A DNA stretch of 64,000 bases, taken from NCBI GenBank assembly GCA_028023455.1, contig JAQFVV010006846.1, positions 62,001 to 126,000 of the forward strand, read 5' to 3'. This document shows positions 23,750 to 35,399 of the stretch, one piece after another. Each line of letters opens with the position of its first letter. Position 1 is the stretch's first letter. The translations under genes and the position numbers were made by a program. The DNA is from Epiperipatus broadwayi. Its lineage: Eukaryota; Onychophora; Udeonychophora; Euonychophora; Peripatidae. Below the pieces are notes generated by a model. The model ran no database searches. It was not told the origin of the DNA and worked only from the letters and a program-made list of their open reading frames with translations.

Positions 23750-26700
23750 AAAAATGTTTTAGTTAGGATGAAGTAAAAAAAAAAGTTAGATAAATTGAGA
23801 ATGATATATTTGAATAAAAAATATTTAGTTTAAAAATCAGTTAAAATTTTTATTAAGTAATTGATTTGATAATTATTTAATAAAAATTGTTAATTAACAA
23901 GTTCATTTATCATCTAGATGTCAAATGACCAATTGTCTGGATTTAAAATATAGAATTCAAGGTTAGATCAATTAAAAGTCAATAATGATTATTAATTTAA
24001 ATATTATAATGCAGACTTGTAACTCATTGGTTTAATAATCAGGAGAATGCAGTATTGATCTTGGCACACTGGTGGGTAGAGATGAAAGAAAACATACATA
24101 CTAGTATAAAAATAGACACACTTAAAAATTTAAACACTTCTATACTTTTCCACAATTAATATAATCTTCACTTAAAATTTTATTTCAATTTTGAAGTAAA
24201 TTATTTGGTTTTTATTTGACTATTTATTTTAAGTCAATGTTAAAGTTCAAAGTTGTTGAACCACTAAGTTATTCATACAGTGTTTCTCCTAAAAGCATAG
24301 ATTCAACTGAATTATTAAACAACAATTCTAAAAGATACTAAAGATAAATTCTAATATTTTTTTCTAAAACCAAAAAAAAAAAAAACTCACATTAAAAAAA
24401 CTATTGTTTTCATTGTTATAACATTAGTTAAATTCTGAACTTTGCTATAAAACTAAGTCTGGCATGTTTTAATTAAATTTTAATTAGTTCTTAACCTTTT
24501 CATAGTTCAAAATCCCTATTGGCTGTGTGAATTAAAATTCTAAACTTTCTTTTCTCAAAAATGGATTCCAATAACCTTGAAAATAAAAATGGCATAGAAA
24601 ATATGGCATTTCTTTGTAAAAATGGGTCCTTTGAGATTGAAATAATATCCTATATGAAAATGAACAAACAATCAGACATCTTAGTAATGTATCATGTTTC
24701 TCTGGCAAATTGACTTAATGTTACAGCTTGTAAAAATTTAAATATCTCCAGTTGAAAACAAAGATAATATAAATAAATTATTTCTAAACTAAGCTCAATG
24801 TTTTAAATGATATAAATTTAAATCAATATTTTATATACCCCCAATACTTAGCAATTATAAACTTACTTTTTATGATAAAAGTTAAGTTATATTTATTGCT
24901 AGTAGACTGAAGATTCGTTCACAATACATCTAAAACAGAGTTTGTCCAAATTCCATAGAAAAAAAATCCAAATTCACATAGAAAAAAATCCCAATCCACT
25001 GAGCAAGAATGAAGCACTCACACATGATCTTGATCTTTTTGATTAGCTGATGCAATAGCTCACTGGAAATAACTAATAATATGTATTAAATTTTCCTAAT
25101 AAGATAAGATCCAATCATAATTGATCTAAATTTGATCAACAATTTTTTGCATGAAAATGATAATATATTTGTCCTATTCAAAAATAACATATAAATCAAT
25201 GTTTAATGTCCTGAAAAATTATGACTCAATCTTTAATCATGAAAACTGCTTATAATATTATATTTTCTTTTTATATAAACCATACAGTAATACTCATTTT
25301 ATCATTCCAGATTAATCTACCAGTTTTATCCTTCTGCAGAGTTGCTTATAGTCTGAATATCTAAAAGACATTCTAGGCCTGCAGATGAATTAATTACTAT
25401 ATTAAATGATTTTTAAATTACTCAGATAATAACATTTTATGAAAATTATTTATTAGGATCTCTAAATTAATCGGCAATAAAATAAATTATTTTTTAAATC
25501 ATTATAATAATAAAAAATTAGATATATAATAAAACAAATAACAAGCAGCAATACAAACTGCAAATCAGATTTATTTACATTATCTTAATGTGAAAATATA
25601 ATTAATTATCACAAATATTTTCTAGTTACTTAATTATTTTCTAATTCCTATTTTTTCCTGGCAAATTTTTTAATGATTTCAGTTATCTTAAATCAGTTTT
25701 TTTTTTTTTTTGATTAAATGAAATAAAACTACATTACAATTTTTTAAAAACAATTGTTTCTAAATGTACTTTATATCTGTTATGTATTTCTTCGTCTTTT
25801 TTTTATATTGTAAATAGCCTCTTTTGAAACCAAAGAAATAATAGAGAAATATAACTTCATTAAAATCCCAAAGGCTCTCAAAAGTTGATAAATCATTGTC
25901 CAATTAAAATGTAATTAGAAATTTCTTTAATCTAATGAACAGACACTTTGGTTTCTAGTTGTTCCCTGGGATGTGGAAAGTCTCATTTATTATTCAAACT
26001 AGTGGACAAATTGCCAGGTGAAATCAACTCAAGTAGAGTATCAACTCCCAACTAGACATGACAAATCTAATTCCACTTTAGCATGATTACAAGCAACTCA
26101 TAAGTTATTGATAACTAAACAGACCTATTAAATGAAAAAAAAAATCTAATTTGTATCAAAAACTTAAAAAAGTACACTTTTCATTCAATTAATGCAAATA
26201 ATTTGCATCAAAAAGTAAAATATTAACTGTTATCAAGTGAAATAGCTAAAACATATATATATATGTTTTAATTATATGTCTTTTAATGTAATCTCATATT
26301 TAGAATTAGTTCGAAAATATTTTTAGCAATAAATGAATGTAATATATATTAACTTACAAAAAGTTTAAAATAAACTAAATTAATTATCATGACCAAAGTA
26401 ATATTGTAATAATACAAGATTAACGTCATGAAGTCGGAAGGATAAAAGATCATCACTTCTAATGTTTAATTATCTCACTGCTAGCATTAATATTAGTGAG
26501 AGAAAAAATCAATTAATCATCTTAGTTAAAAGTTGATGAGAATTGATAATATCCATATGGTTACTTGCTCAGAAGATCATGTAATGTTAAATCATTAAAG
26601 TGGCAAATTGAACACAAAAGTTCCATTCAAAATGATGGCTCAATCCTTACAGTTGATTATGATATTAATATATAAAGGAGGGAGGTGAAAGAAAGCACAG

Positions 26701-27655
26701 ATTTTCTTACAAAGTTCTAAATTAGGTTAATAAATATCTTAATCAGTTGGATATATATATATTCCTCTACATAGTTATTTAATATGGCTTGCAATATCTT
26801 TTAATATAGTGGTAGAAAACATTTATAATAATAATTACTATTGTTGTTGTTGTTGCTCCGTTTTTGGTTCTTTTACACTTCCAATGGTAATATTTATTTA
26901 TGATTGTTAAAATTCAATTCAATTAATTTAAGTATTAAACAACAGTAAAAAGCCAATTATAATTTGCACATAACAATAAAAGGGATAAAACTTATGACAT
27001 AAAATGAAAATATAAATGTATACATGATAAAATAAAATTTGAATTTAAAATTAATCAACCATAACATTTAAGTTTAATAAGATTACAAAATTTCTTATAA
27101 GCAATATCCCAATCTCATTATATAAAAAGGGTAATCTAAAAGAAGGAGAATATTTAAGAATATTAGAACGACATGTTTGAATCTGATATATAAAAACAGA
27201 CCAAGTATCATAACCCGAAGAACTAATTAAAATAGTTGCAATTATATCTGATAAAATAACTTATTTATTGACAATCTCATAAAGATATTTAAGATCTCTA
27301 TTTACCCTTCAAAGAAACATATTTAAAAAAACTTCTTTGAAATAGACTGCAACAAATTACATCCCTGCTAAGAACTAAGGTGCCAAATTATTGAACAGTA
27401 TTCAATAATAGGAAGAAAAGAATGAAAAGAACAATTTCATTTTTGTATCATTACTGAAAAGATGACCATGTCTAAGAATGGCACCCATAACTTTAAAAGA
27501 CTTACAACCATCATTTTTAGATGAGGAATAAAAGAACCATTATAAGAGAACACAATTCCAAGATCTTTTTAAGATTTAATTAGAAATAATTTTATGAAAA
27601 TTGATATTATAATTTTCTTCTTCCTTTTCCTATGTATTGATTTCTACTTTAACAT
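23750..27655. other. AT-rich noncoding DNA
   Basis: No gene recognised. Blocks near 25930-26110 and 26400-26640 have more even base composition and could be unique regulatory sequence or decayed elements; nothing decides it. A short (TTG)n run sits at about 26841-26855. Confidence 0.4.
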
Positions 27656-27881
27656 ATCATACCATTTACAACTTTCTTAAACACATCAATACTCTTTCTT
27701 TATATCAAAACTAACAGTTTCAACTGTCCTGCAGTCATCATCAGAGCTCTTTACAATCCTAGTTTTAAGAATTAGGATTGTAAAGAGCTCTGATGATGAC
27801 TACAGGACAGTCAAAACTATTAGTTTTGATATAAATAAAGAGTATTGATAAAGTGTTTAAGAAAGTTGCAAATGGTATGAA
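27656..27881. repeat. Imperfect hairpin whose arms each carry a hammerhead-like motif
   Basis: The arms at about 27656-27760 and 27774-27881 are reverse complements with a few mismatches, around a loop of about 13 bases. The plus-strand arm reads CTGATGATGACT at 27790, then ACAGGACAGTC, AAAAC and TATTAGTTT. The minus-strand arm reads CTGATGATGACTGCAGGA, then CAGTTGAAAC and TGTTAGTTT. CTGATGA, a short stem (ACTG/CAGT), GAAAC and a second short stem (AAACT/AGTTT) follow the order of a hammerhead ribozyme core. Stem I pairing is not evident and the plus arm has lost the G of GAAA. It lies just beyond the 3' end of the LINE fragment and resembles the 3'-end motif of the Penelope-like copies at 32484-37400. 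Confidence 0.6.
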
Positions 27882-27959
27882 TTGATATTATAACAAAATT
27901 CTAAAACTTCAGATTTCTTGGAATAAGAAACAAAGGAACATGTATTAAAATTAACTGAC

Positions 27960-29010
27960 ATATTATTTAACTCACACTAAGCACTAAAGTTATCAATATC
28001 TTTCTGAAGGAGAACCCACTTGTTAACATAATTCTTCTAAAAATCTTGCAGTCATCAGCATAACTCAACAGAAAAAAGTATTTCAAGCAATCCTTTAGAT
28101 CATTAACATAAATATTAAACAACATGGGCATTAAAATACTATCCCGAGGAACACCCATTATTGAATTTAATATATGTTGTATGGCTGCACAAAAATGGTT
28201 GAAACCAATAGATAAATTTAATAGAGAAACCTATTTTATATAATTTATGAAGTAAAATAATGTGATCAACTTTATCAAAGGCTTTTGACAAATCAAAATA
28301 AATAACATCTAGACTTTGACGATCCTCAAATTGTCGCATGAGCTATATGATCATAAATTGTTAGTAAATAACTGTCAATTGATCTATTAGGAATAAAACC
28401 ATGTTGAGAAGAAGAAATTATCTTATCCACATCTGAAATAATTTTATTGTAAATACACCTCTCAAAAATTCACACAATGGTATGCAAAACAGAAATTGGT
28501 CTATAATTACAAACAATCCTGATCACCATTTTTGAAAATTGGAATCATTTTGGACATTTCAGAACACTGGGAAAAATACAAGAGTTAAAAGACAAATTGA
28601 AAATATGGGCAAGAGGAGCTGCAATAAATTTGGCTAGCCCCTTATAAATAAAAGAAGGAATATTATCACATCCTAAACTAGAATGAGTTTTAAGTCTCCT
28701 AATAGCTACAACAACATCCTTCCTAGAGATATGATCAGTCATACATTTAACACTATATAAATTGCAAGGAAATGTGATTTTAGAACCAATTCAGTATTGT
28801 GAAGAATATAACTCGGGCAAAATGTTTAGAAAAATCATCTACATTTAATTCAGAGCCATGAGTAGTTTGAACTTTTTTCTTACCCAAGCCTCCATTATTA
28901 ATATAATTCCAGAATTCCTTAGGATTCAAAGAAATATTAATTTCGATTTTTTTATATAATTCTTTAAATCTCTTTTATATATATAATTAGCCAATCTTCT
29001 AAAATTGACA
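27960..29010 (-). pseudogene. Non-LTR retrotransposon (Jockey/CR1-like) ORF2 fragment, reverse transcriptase
   Basis: Reading the minus strand, in order: EFWNYINNGGLGKKK with N-terminal RT flank (about 28930-28880); DVVVAIRRLKTHSSLGCDNI and IFNLSFNSCIFPSVLKCPK (28742-28545); MIPIFKNGD; then FDLSKAFDKVDH, the motif with the first catalytic Asp (about 28310-28260); GVPRDSILMPMLFNIYVNDL (28158-28100); SYADDCKIF with the catalytic YADD intact (28062-28051); and finally LQKDIDNFSA. At least three frameshifts separate these pieces, so it is not functional. The endonuclease domain and the 3' end are missing. Spacing and wording fit Jockey/CR1-type LINEs; the exact clade needs phylogeny. Confidence 0.88.
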
Positions 29011-29267
29011 AAAAACACAAAAGTAGATAAAGGAATTACATTAGAAATAATATTGATAACATGAAAGGTTAAAATGTATATATGTCATTTATTTATTTGT
29101 TTATAACAAAAAATGAGGGAGAAAAAAATTGTGATTTATATACACCTGGTTCTCTTTATGTGGTAGATATATTCCACAGAAAACTGTATTAAAAAAAATC
29201 ACACAAAAATAGGCTTAACTTACCTTGAAAAATTTGGGATATGTTCCATAATTTTCAAAAATCACAT

Positions 29268-29328
29268 AAAGGCACAGCTGCCTTACAAGCAGTTGTCCCG
29301 GGTTCACAGGTTTGCTTCCTGGCTGATA
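29268..29328 (+). repeat. tRNA-like segment inserted in the Tigger copy
   Basis: GCTGCCTTACAAGCAG (29274-29289) forms a clean anticodon arm with loop CTTACAA, that is, anticodon TAC (valine type), and is followed by TTGTCCCGGGTTCACAGG, which resembles a T arm and B box. The D arm and acceptor stem are missing. The sister Tigger copy has unrelated, shorter sequence at this point, so this is probably an inserted SINE or tRNA pseudogene fragment. Confidence 0.45.
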
Positions 29329-29765
29329 CTTTGACACATAAAAAAAAATAAGGAAATAAAATATGACTAAAAAAAATTTCAAATACTTGAAAAAAATTGA
29401 TACAAGACAAAGTTTTTTATACTTTTTTATTAACTATTTAATTTTACTCAAAGCAATGTTTTTATGTATAATTTATTTTATATTTTTATACATATTTTAA
29501 TCATCATCGCTATTTGACAATATGTGGGTTCATTTGTGAACTGGTGAAAAATCAGATTCATCACAAGAGGTAACAAACACAAAAAGCAGAATTAGTACCA
29601 ACTTCAGTCTCATGCTGTGGTAATTTTCTGATTACAATGTAATCAGTGATTAAACTTTGAGATGATTTTACTAATTGTTTATGAAGCTTGTGACATCCAG
29701 ACATACAACTATTTAGCTCTCATTGGAATTTAAGAGCTAATTCATAATTTGTGTCATTAACAAGA

Positions 29766-30450
29766 AAATGATTTTCCAATTAATTAGAAAGTTGAAGACT
29801 TTCTTGTATCATTTTTGCTGTGAAAGGAACAGGTTCCACTTCTGTTTTATTATCTTTTTCTAAATCTTCTACGGTATCTAAATTTATTGTTATAATATTA
29901 TTGTCATTTAAAGCATTATACTCAAGCAATTCATCAATATCATTCTGGCTAAAAGAATCAAAACATTCTCCACCAATATCATGTGCCAAAGTAATTATTT
30001 CATCTGATAATGCTGATGTTTGAATAGCTGCAGTTTTCAAGACATGTAGGCCAAACCTTTTTTAACAACAGGCATTAATTATTTGAGTAACAGCAAATGC
30101 AACATGATTTATACAGTCAAAGATTGTAAATTTTTTCCAAGCATCAGTTACTGCTATTGCTCATTTTCTTGTTTATCCAATTAAAAAGTGTGTTTAACGT
30201 AATATTGTTTAAAAGTTGGGAATTATGCCTTGATCTAATAATTGGCTGAATAATGTTTGCTGTATTAGGTGGAAAAAACATAACCTTTACATTTGGAAGT
30301 TCTAATGTGGATGACCTGGTGGTGCATTGTCAACAATTAGTAAAATTTTTGAAATTCAGATCTTTTTGCTTCATATGTTTCCATTTCTGGTAAAAAGCAA
30401 TTATTAAACCAATCAGTAAATATTGCAATTGTCACCCAAGCCTTTATATC
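29766..30450 (-). pseudogene. Tigger-type DDE transposase, C-terminal half, frameshifted
   Basis: Translated from the right: KAWVTIAIFTDWFNNCFLPE (about 30445-30380), then after a frameshift KILLIVDNAPPGHPH (about 30345-30305), holding the second catalytic Asp of the DDE/D centre, then NVKVMFFPPNTANIIQP (about 30300-30250) and, after more breaks, an acidic C-terminal region of 86 codons from 30040 to 29780 (LSQNDIDELLEYN-like, typical of the family tail). The N-terminal helix-turn-helix/CENP-B DNA-binding part and the first catalytic Asp are absent, so it could not act on its own. The enzyme would normally bind the element's ends and cut and rejoin DNA in the nucleus. Family call is from the VDNAPGH and PPNT motifs. 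Confidence 0.85.
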
Positions 30451-30804
30451 CATTCAGTATACATGAAGTTTTTTAATTGTCAAATTTAATTGTGCCCAAA
30501 TGGCTACTCACCTTTTAAAAATAAACTTGTAGATACTGAATGATTAATTGATTACTCTTTAAAAAGCAAAAATGCAAAAACACAACATGCATAGTACAGC
30601 CACCGATAGTCTTTGAACAGATTTACATTATAATATTGTAAAATTTAATGTGTGTATATAAAATGGGGAAATCCCGATTTTAAGTGAAATAAGAACTTCT
30701 TTATCGCATAAAAGAAAACCTCATAAAAAGATATTAAGAAAAAACATGAATCGCATAATTTCAAAATCATTAAAAAAATCCGCATAAAAAGAGACCCGGG
30801 TGTA

Positions 30805-32483
30805 TATGTATTTATTTATTTATTTGTATTTAAACTGTTTATATTTCTTTTTAATTATTATTATTATTATTAATTTCATCAATAGTATAAAGAAAAAGTT
30901 AAAAAACAACAACTCTATTATCAGTATACGGTACAAGTATATTAAAAATAGAGTTAAACTGAATATTCCTTGAGAGGCAATGAATCTAAAATGCTATGGA
31001 AATCAATGACATAATAAAGGAAAAACTCATATAAAGTTTGTGTTTTAGATTTTTATTATTTTTCGACATACAAAAAGATAGCAAAGTTTTGTTCTTGTTA
31101 ATTTTACCTATTCAGATAAAAATAAAAGAATTCTATTTGAACTGAATGTGGTTCAAAAAATGTGTGAATAAATAAAACCATCTAACCAGGTCCTAATTCT
31201 TCTTGGCCTATATCTATTAATATCAACCAAATGAAGGATTATCAATGAGTATGCCTATGAAAAAATAAAAGAAATTGTATTAAGCAACTAGATACCTTTG
31301 CCCAGAGAAAGGGAACAATACTGTGATGAGATACGCATTTCAAATAATTCTAATTACTTTTATCAGTCCATCTCAGCAGATGGACAAAAATAATATTTCA
31401 AAAATCAACTTAAATGATTCAAAAAACCATGCATTCGTGAATAGAAGACTTTATTATCCATATTAATAGAATCAAGCTAAGGTTAAACAGATAACCTTCA
31501 AATAACTGTATCTTATTAATAAAAATACAACAGAAGGTCAATCAAGTATAATCAATGTTTAAAATTGATATATATATATAAACATTTTTTTATTTTTTGT
31601 CTTTTTTTTTTTTAGTATTTCATAAAAGATCGGAGCTTCTTAACAGGTATCATTGTTTGTTTGTTTTTTAATTATAATGCACACACATATAACTAACATA
31701 TAGCAAAAGCATATACTGTAAATGTATTAGGTGAACTTTGGTCAGTATTTGTGTTAATATGAAGACTAATTTAAACATTAAAAAAAGGAAAAGAAATTTG
31801 ATATATTATTATTGATATATATATTATTACTTGCATATAACTTGCAGTCATTCTGTAACTATGAGATATGTTTAAAGGATAGGTTTGTTATTATATTTTA
31901 TATAAGAGTATATATATATATATGTAGTCATCAAGACCCATGTCATAATTATAAGTGCTTATTATAAAAATAATGAGATATGTCTAGTATAGTTTGATGA
32001 GTATCTTTTTTTAACAGAAAAGTTAGTGTAATTCTACCCAAAGAACGAATCTCTGATCTAGAACTATTTAGATGTTAGCAAGTGTTATTATTATTATTGT
32101 GCTTTGTTTAGTCTTAGGACATAAATGATCTTCATTTGAACATTTATCATTATCAAATGCCACTCAACACGAGTTTCATAGAAATCAGTTGAGAAAACTA
32201 GGAAATGGAATATATTCTTGCTTTGTTATTTTATATTATTATTGTCATTCTAAAAAAAAAAGTCATACCATATACAAAGATGAACCAATTGTTTTATTTA
32301 AAGTGACCATGTAATTTTTATTTTGGAATCACACCACTTATTTGTTCATGTGAGTCATAGTGCAATACTTGATTTTCATAATATCAAAACGCTACTGGTT
32401 ACTTGTACAAACCTTAATAAACAGCTATATTATTTAACATTAATGAATTAAGATACTAAATAAATTCTTTATATTTAGTTGGT
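30805..32483. other. AT-rich noncoding DNA with simple repeats
   Basis: Short (ATTT)n at about 30810-30826, (ATT)n at 30856-30872 and (AT)n at 31909-31923. No gene recognised. Confidence 0.45.
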
Positions 32484-34860
32484 TTATAAATCACAATCTA
32501 AAACTAGGACTATTGTATAAAACAGAGAAACATTAAATTAATATAAAACACTATTTCCAAGTGTTTCAACTCATTTGAGTCTTTATCAAAGCTGTAAAAA
32601 ATCATTATACTCAAACATTTCAATATATCAGCCAGCAACAACTAATCCGAAAACTAGTTAACTTTGCATTAATAGCACAAGAAAAATATTTTATAGTATC
32701 TGACTCCTTGATCTTATGTTTTTTATTATGTGTTTCATATATTAATACACTAAACTTTCATGGACAACATATATGTCATGCAATACTATGATGAATATAG
32801 AAAGCTGACTAAACTGTATCATCCTCCATTACCTTCTTGTATGTATATTTATGTTATTGAATATAATACTTAATATTTGTCTTGTTTCATCAATATATAT
32901 TGCATTACAACCTGATTGTGGGCATTCAATAAAATACACAATACTGCTTTTATCCTCTTTGCTATTTATCACCTTAGAAATGTTTATTAACCTATTAAGG
33001 TTAGGCAAAGTTCTCCATGCCAACCTGAAATCTTGGCTTAAAATTTTCATTATATTTGTTAATATTAGTAATAAAAGCTAATGACATCCATGGTTTATTA
33101 TTCACAATTACATTAGTATTATTTCATCTTTCATAATGTTTTAACATAACTGATAACAATCTTTGCTTATTATATCCAACTTTTTATCAAATCCTGCATA
33201 TAACAATCTATAGTATCTTTACAAAATGCTTCATTTGAACATAACCATTGATTGAGCATTTTATCCATATGCTTTAACACCATTTTACCTACAAATTAAT
33301 CATCCATATATATTTGCAAATCTAGTACTTAATAGTAGCACTGTCATCCCCTTCCATGGTCCATACTAATTTATTCTGGTTCTGTAAACCTTCATAAATT
33401 CATTTTATAACATATGGTTCTCCATATATAAAAACATTATCCACATATCTTCAATACAGCATATTCACACTTTTTAATAATCTGGGTCTCACTAGACATT
33501 GCTCTATACTGTCAACAAACAAATTACTAAATACATCACTCACTGCCAGACCCATAAGCTATCCCTTCTCCATTCTATATAATTGATTCCCACATGCTAC
33601 CGCAATATCCTTACTTATTCAATCCAGAACATCCACAATAAAATATTTTTTCCCTTGCACATATTGTTAATCATCAGTGTATCTCATAAAATTGTAATTG
33701 ACTCAGCCCAATATACTAAACCATTTAATTCTTCTACATCCAAAGACACCAATGTCTACCCCTACACTATAGATGTCTTATCAAGCCTATTCACTCACCC
33801 AAATGATGACTTCAATATATATTCACCAAACCCACTACAATCCAAAATCCACTGAACTATAATCCTCAATAACCTCTGGTAATATGCTCTTGTAAAATCA
33901 ATCAATCTCAACAGAGTGTTAGGCTTGTGTATTTTTATATTAGCAAACATTTATGGAATAAAAGTGGCTGATGGATAACTGTCCCAGTATTCTTTAGTAA
34001 TAAGAAATTCTTTATTCAGAAATCTTAACATTCTCGACACAAACTTATCTTTCATCACTTTTAAATTATAATCTTCAATTTGTATAAAGTTTGATTTCTC
34101 AATCTGTTGTTGAAGCTTATTTTCATATGTGCCTTTGTCCATTAAAACAAATCTACTAGATTTATTCTCCTTAGAACAAATAAGCTGGTTATCATTTAAA
34201 AATAATATAACCTCTCTCAATGTTCACTGCTTCCTATAGCTTACCTTATAAGATACTTTATTCGACTGTGGAGCTATAGTTTGAAGAATATTCACTTTAT
34301 TAATAACACCATCATATGCTACTTCCACATCTGCAGCTATTTCTGCTTTAGCATTCCTCTATGAGTCATATACATACCTAGGCCCACATGATAAAACTGT
34401 ACCCATATTATCTGGACTCTCATATGTAGATAAATTAACCACCTGCTGGCTAATACTTTCCAGTTTAATGTCTTTGCTTATATAACAAAAACTCAAACTT
34501 CTTTGAATATTTAATTTGAATATCTTTTTTAAGCTTTACAAACCAATCTTGCATATATGATGGTAATAAATTTAATTGCTGTAATAATTTTTCTTTTTTT
34601 ACCAGCAAAAAAAGTTCCTTTCTGTTATCTTTCAACAAAAACTGAACTAAATTCTGTTGTATCCTGTTTGTGGCTTCAATCCTATTACGCATATCATAAT
34701 GCAATCTAATTTCTACATGAATTTGAAATAACATTATATACATACATCTTTTGAAAAAAATAAAATGTTCATTAGCTACAATATTCCTTCTTCATAAATT
34801 TATTGCTTTGTAGAATTTTCAATCTCATTCCATTACAAAATAATAAATCCAATACTTGTT
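32484..34860 (-). pseudogene. Penelope-like element (RT plus GIY-YIG), copy A, decayed
   Basis: Minus-strand order: an upstream charged, helical region at 34743-34465; the RT N-terminal block at 34220-33951 containing KSSRFVLMDKGTYENKLQQQ (compare the VVMD...Y..K motif of Penelope RTs); ANIKIHKPNTLLR (about 33940-33900); LVSLDVEELNG (about 33760); QLYRMEKG and SNLFVDSIEQC (about 33580-33500); RYVDNVFIYGEPYVI (about 33455-33410), where the catalytic YVDD has become YVDN; then the C-terminal GIY-YIG region VYFIECPQSGCNAIYI.ETR (about 32945-32885), the nuclease that nicks target DNA in this family. Stops and frameshifts interrupt it throughout. The 3' end (32484-32600) carries a hammerhead-like motif. 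Frames on the opposite strand at 32851-33081 and 33583-33855 are shadows. Confidence 0.85.
32546..32600 (-). ncRNA. Hammerhead-ribozyme-like motif, Penelope copy A 3' end
   Basis: Minus strand: GCTTTGATAAAG, then stem II ACTC-AAAT-GAGT (32569-32580), TGAAAC, then stem III ACACT (paired with AGTGT) around a 7-base loop (32548-32564). GAAAC and both stems are right for a hammerhead, but the first core box is TTGATAAAG rather than CTGATGA, so self-cleavage is doubtful. Penelope-like elements are known to carry hammerhead motifs near their ends. Confidence 0.4.
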
Positions 34861-34864
34861 ATTA

Positions 34865-35347
34865 TAAAATATAAATCACAATCTAACAATATGACTATTG
34901 TATCAAACAGACAAACATTATAATAATATAAAACACTATTGCCAAGCACTTTCAACTCATTTGAATCCTTATCCATAAAAATTATTGTACTCTAACTAAG
35001 CAATAAACTTAAACATTTCATTATATCAGCCAGAAACAACTAATGGGAAAACTAGTTAACTTTGAATTAATAGCACCAGAAATTTTTTTTATAGCATATG
35101 ACTCCTTGATTTTATGTTTTTATCATGTGTTTCATACATTAACACACTAAATTCTTGTGGACAACATACATGCCTCTTAATACTTTGACGAATATAAAAA
35201 GCTGAATAAATTATATCATCCTCCATTGCCTTCTTATATGTATATTTATGTTGTTGAATACAAAACTTAATATATGTTTAGTTTCATCAATATATAATGC
35301 AATACAACCTAATTGTGGGCATTTAATAGAATACACAACATTACTTT
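34865..35347 (-). pseudogene. Penelope-like element, partial tandem copy A' (pseudo-LTR)
   Basis: It repeats the last part of copy A: 34869-35347 aligns with 32484-32956, from the GIY-YIG segment (about 35342-35278) to the 3' end with the hammerhead-like motif. On the minus strand it lies directly upstream of copy A in the same orientation, giving the head-to-tail arrangement (pseudo-LTR) described for Penelope-like elements. Divergence from copy A is clearly visible, so the pair is old, or the tandem was built from different templates. Confidence 0.8.
34925..34990 (-). ncRNA. Hammerhead-ribozyme-like motif, copy A'
   Basis: Counterpart of 32546-32600. Minus strand: a decayed first box, AATGAGTTGAAAGTGCTTGG, then CAATAGTGTT. 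Stem III pairs only weakly (several G-T pairs). Likely inactive. Confidence 0.35.
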
Positions 35348-35399
35348 AAAAAAAATATTTAGCTTAAATATTTGAAAAAATTTAAGTTTTTGTTATATA

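Larger units (their letters stand above)
29141..30804 (-). mobile_element. Tigger/pogo DNA transposon, internally deleted, TA duplication
   Basis: The element spans 29143-30802 and is flanked by TA (29141-29142, 30803-30804). Its ends are inverted: CACCTGGTTCTCTTTATGTGG on the left, and CACCCGGGTCTCTTTTTATG on the opposite strand on the right. The interior encodes a broken transposase on the minus strand. A second, more deleted copy with the same ends and untranslated parts lies at 39859-40961; they align in the block starting near ACACACATTAAATTTTAC and in the block near ATACAAGACAAA. Pogo/Tigger elements duplicate TA on insertion, as seen here. Confidence 0.88.

Noticed and set aside
24005-24090. 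Possible tRNA-like segment with A/B-box-like words
   Set aside because: No arm pairs convincingly and the B box is poor; not distinguishable from chance.
32851-33855. Plus-strand frames of 76 and 90 codons within the Penelope copy
   Set aside because: They are antisense shadows of the minus-strand reverse transcriptase and GIY-YIG sequence.
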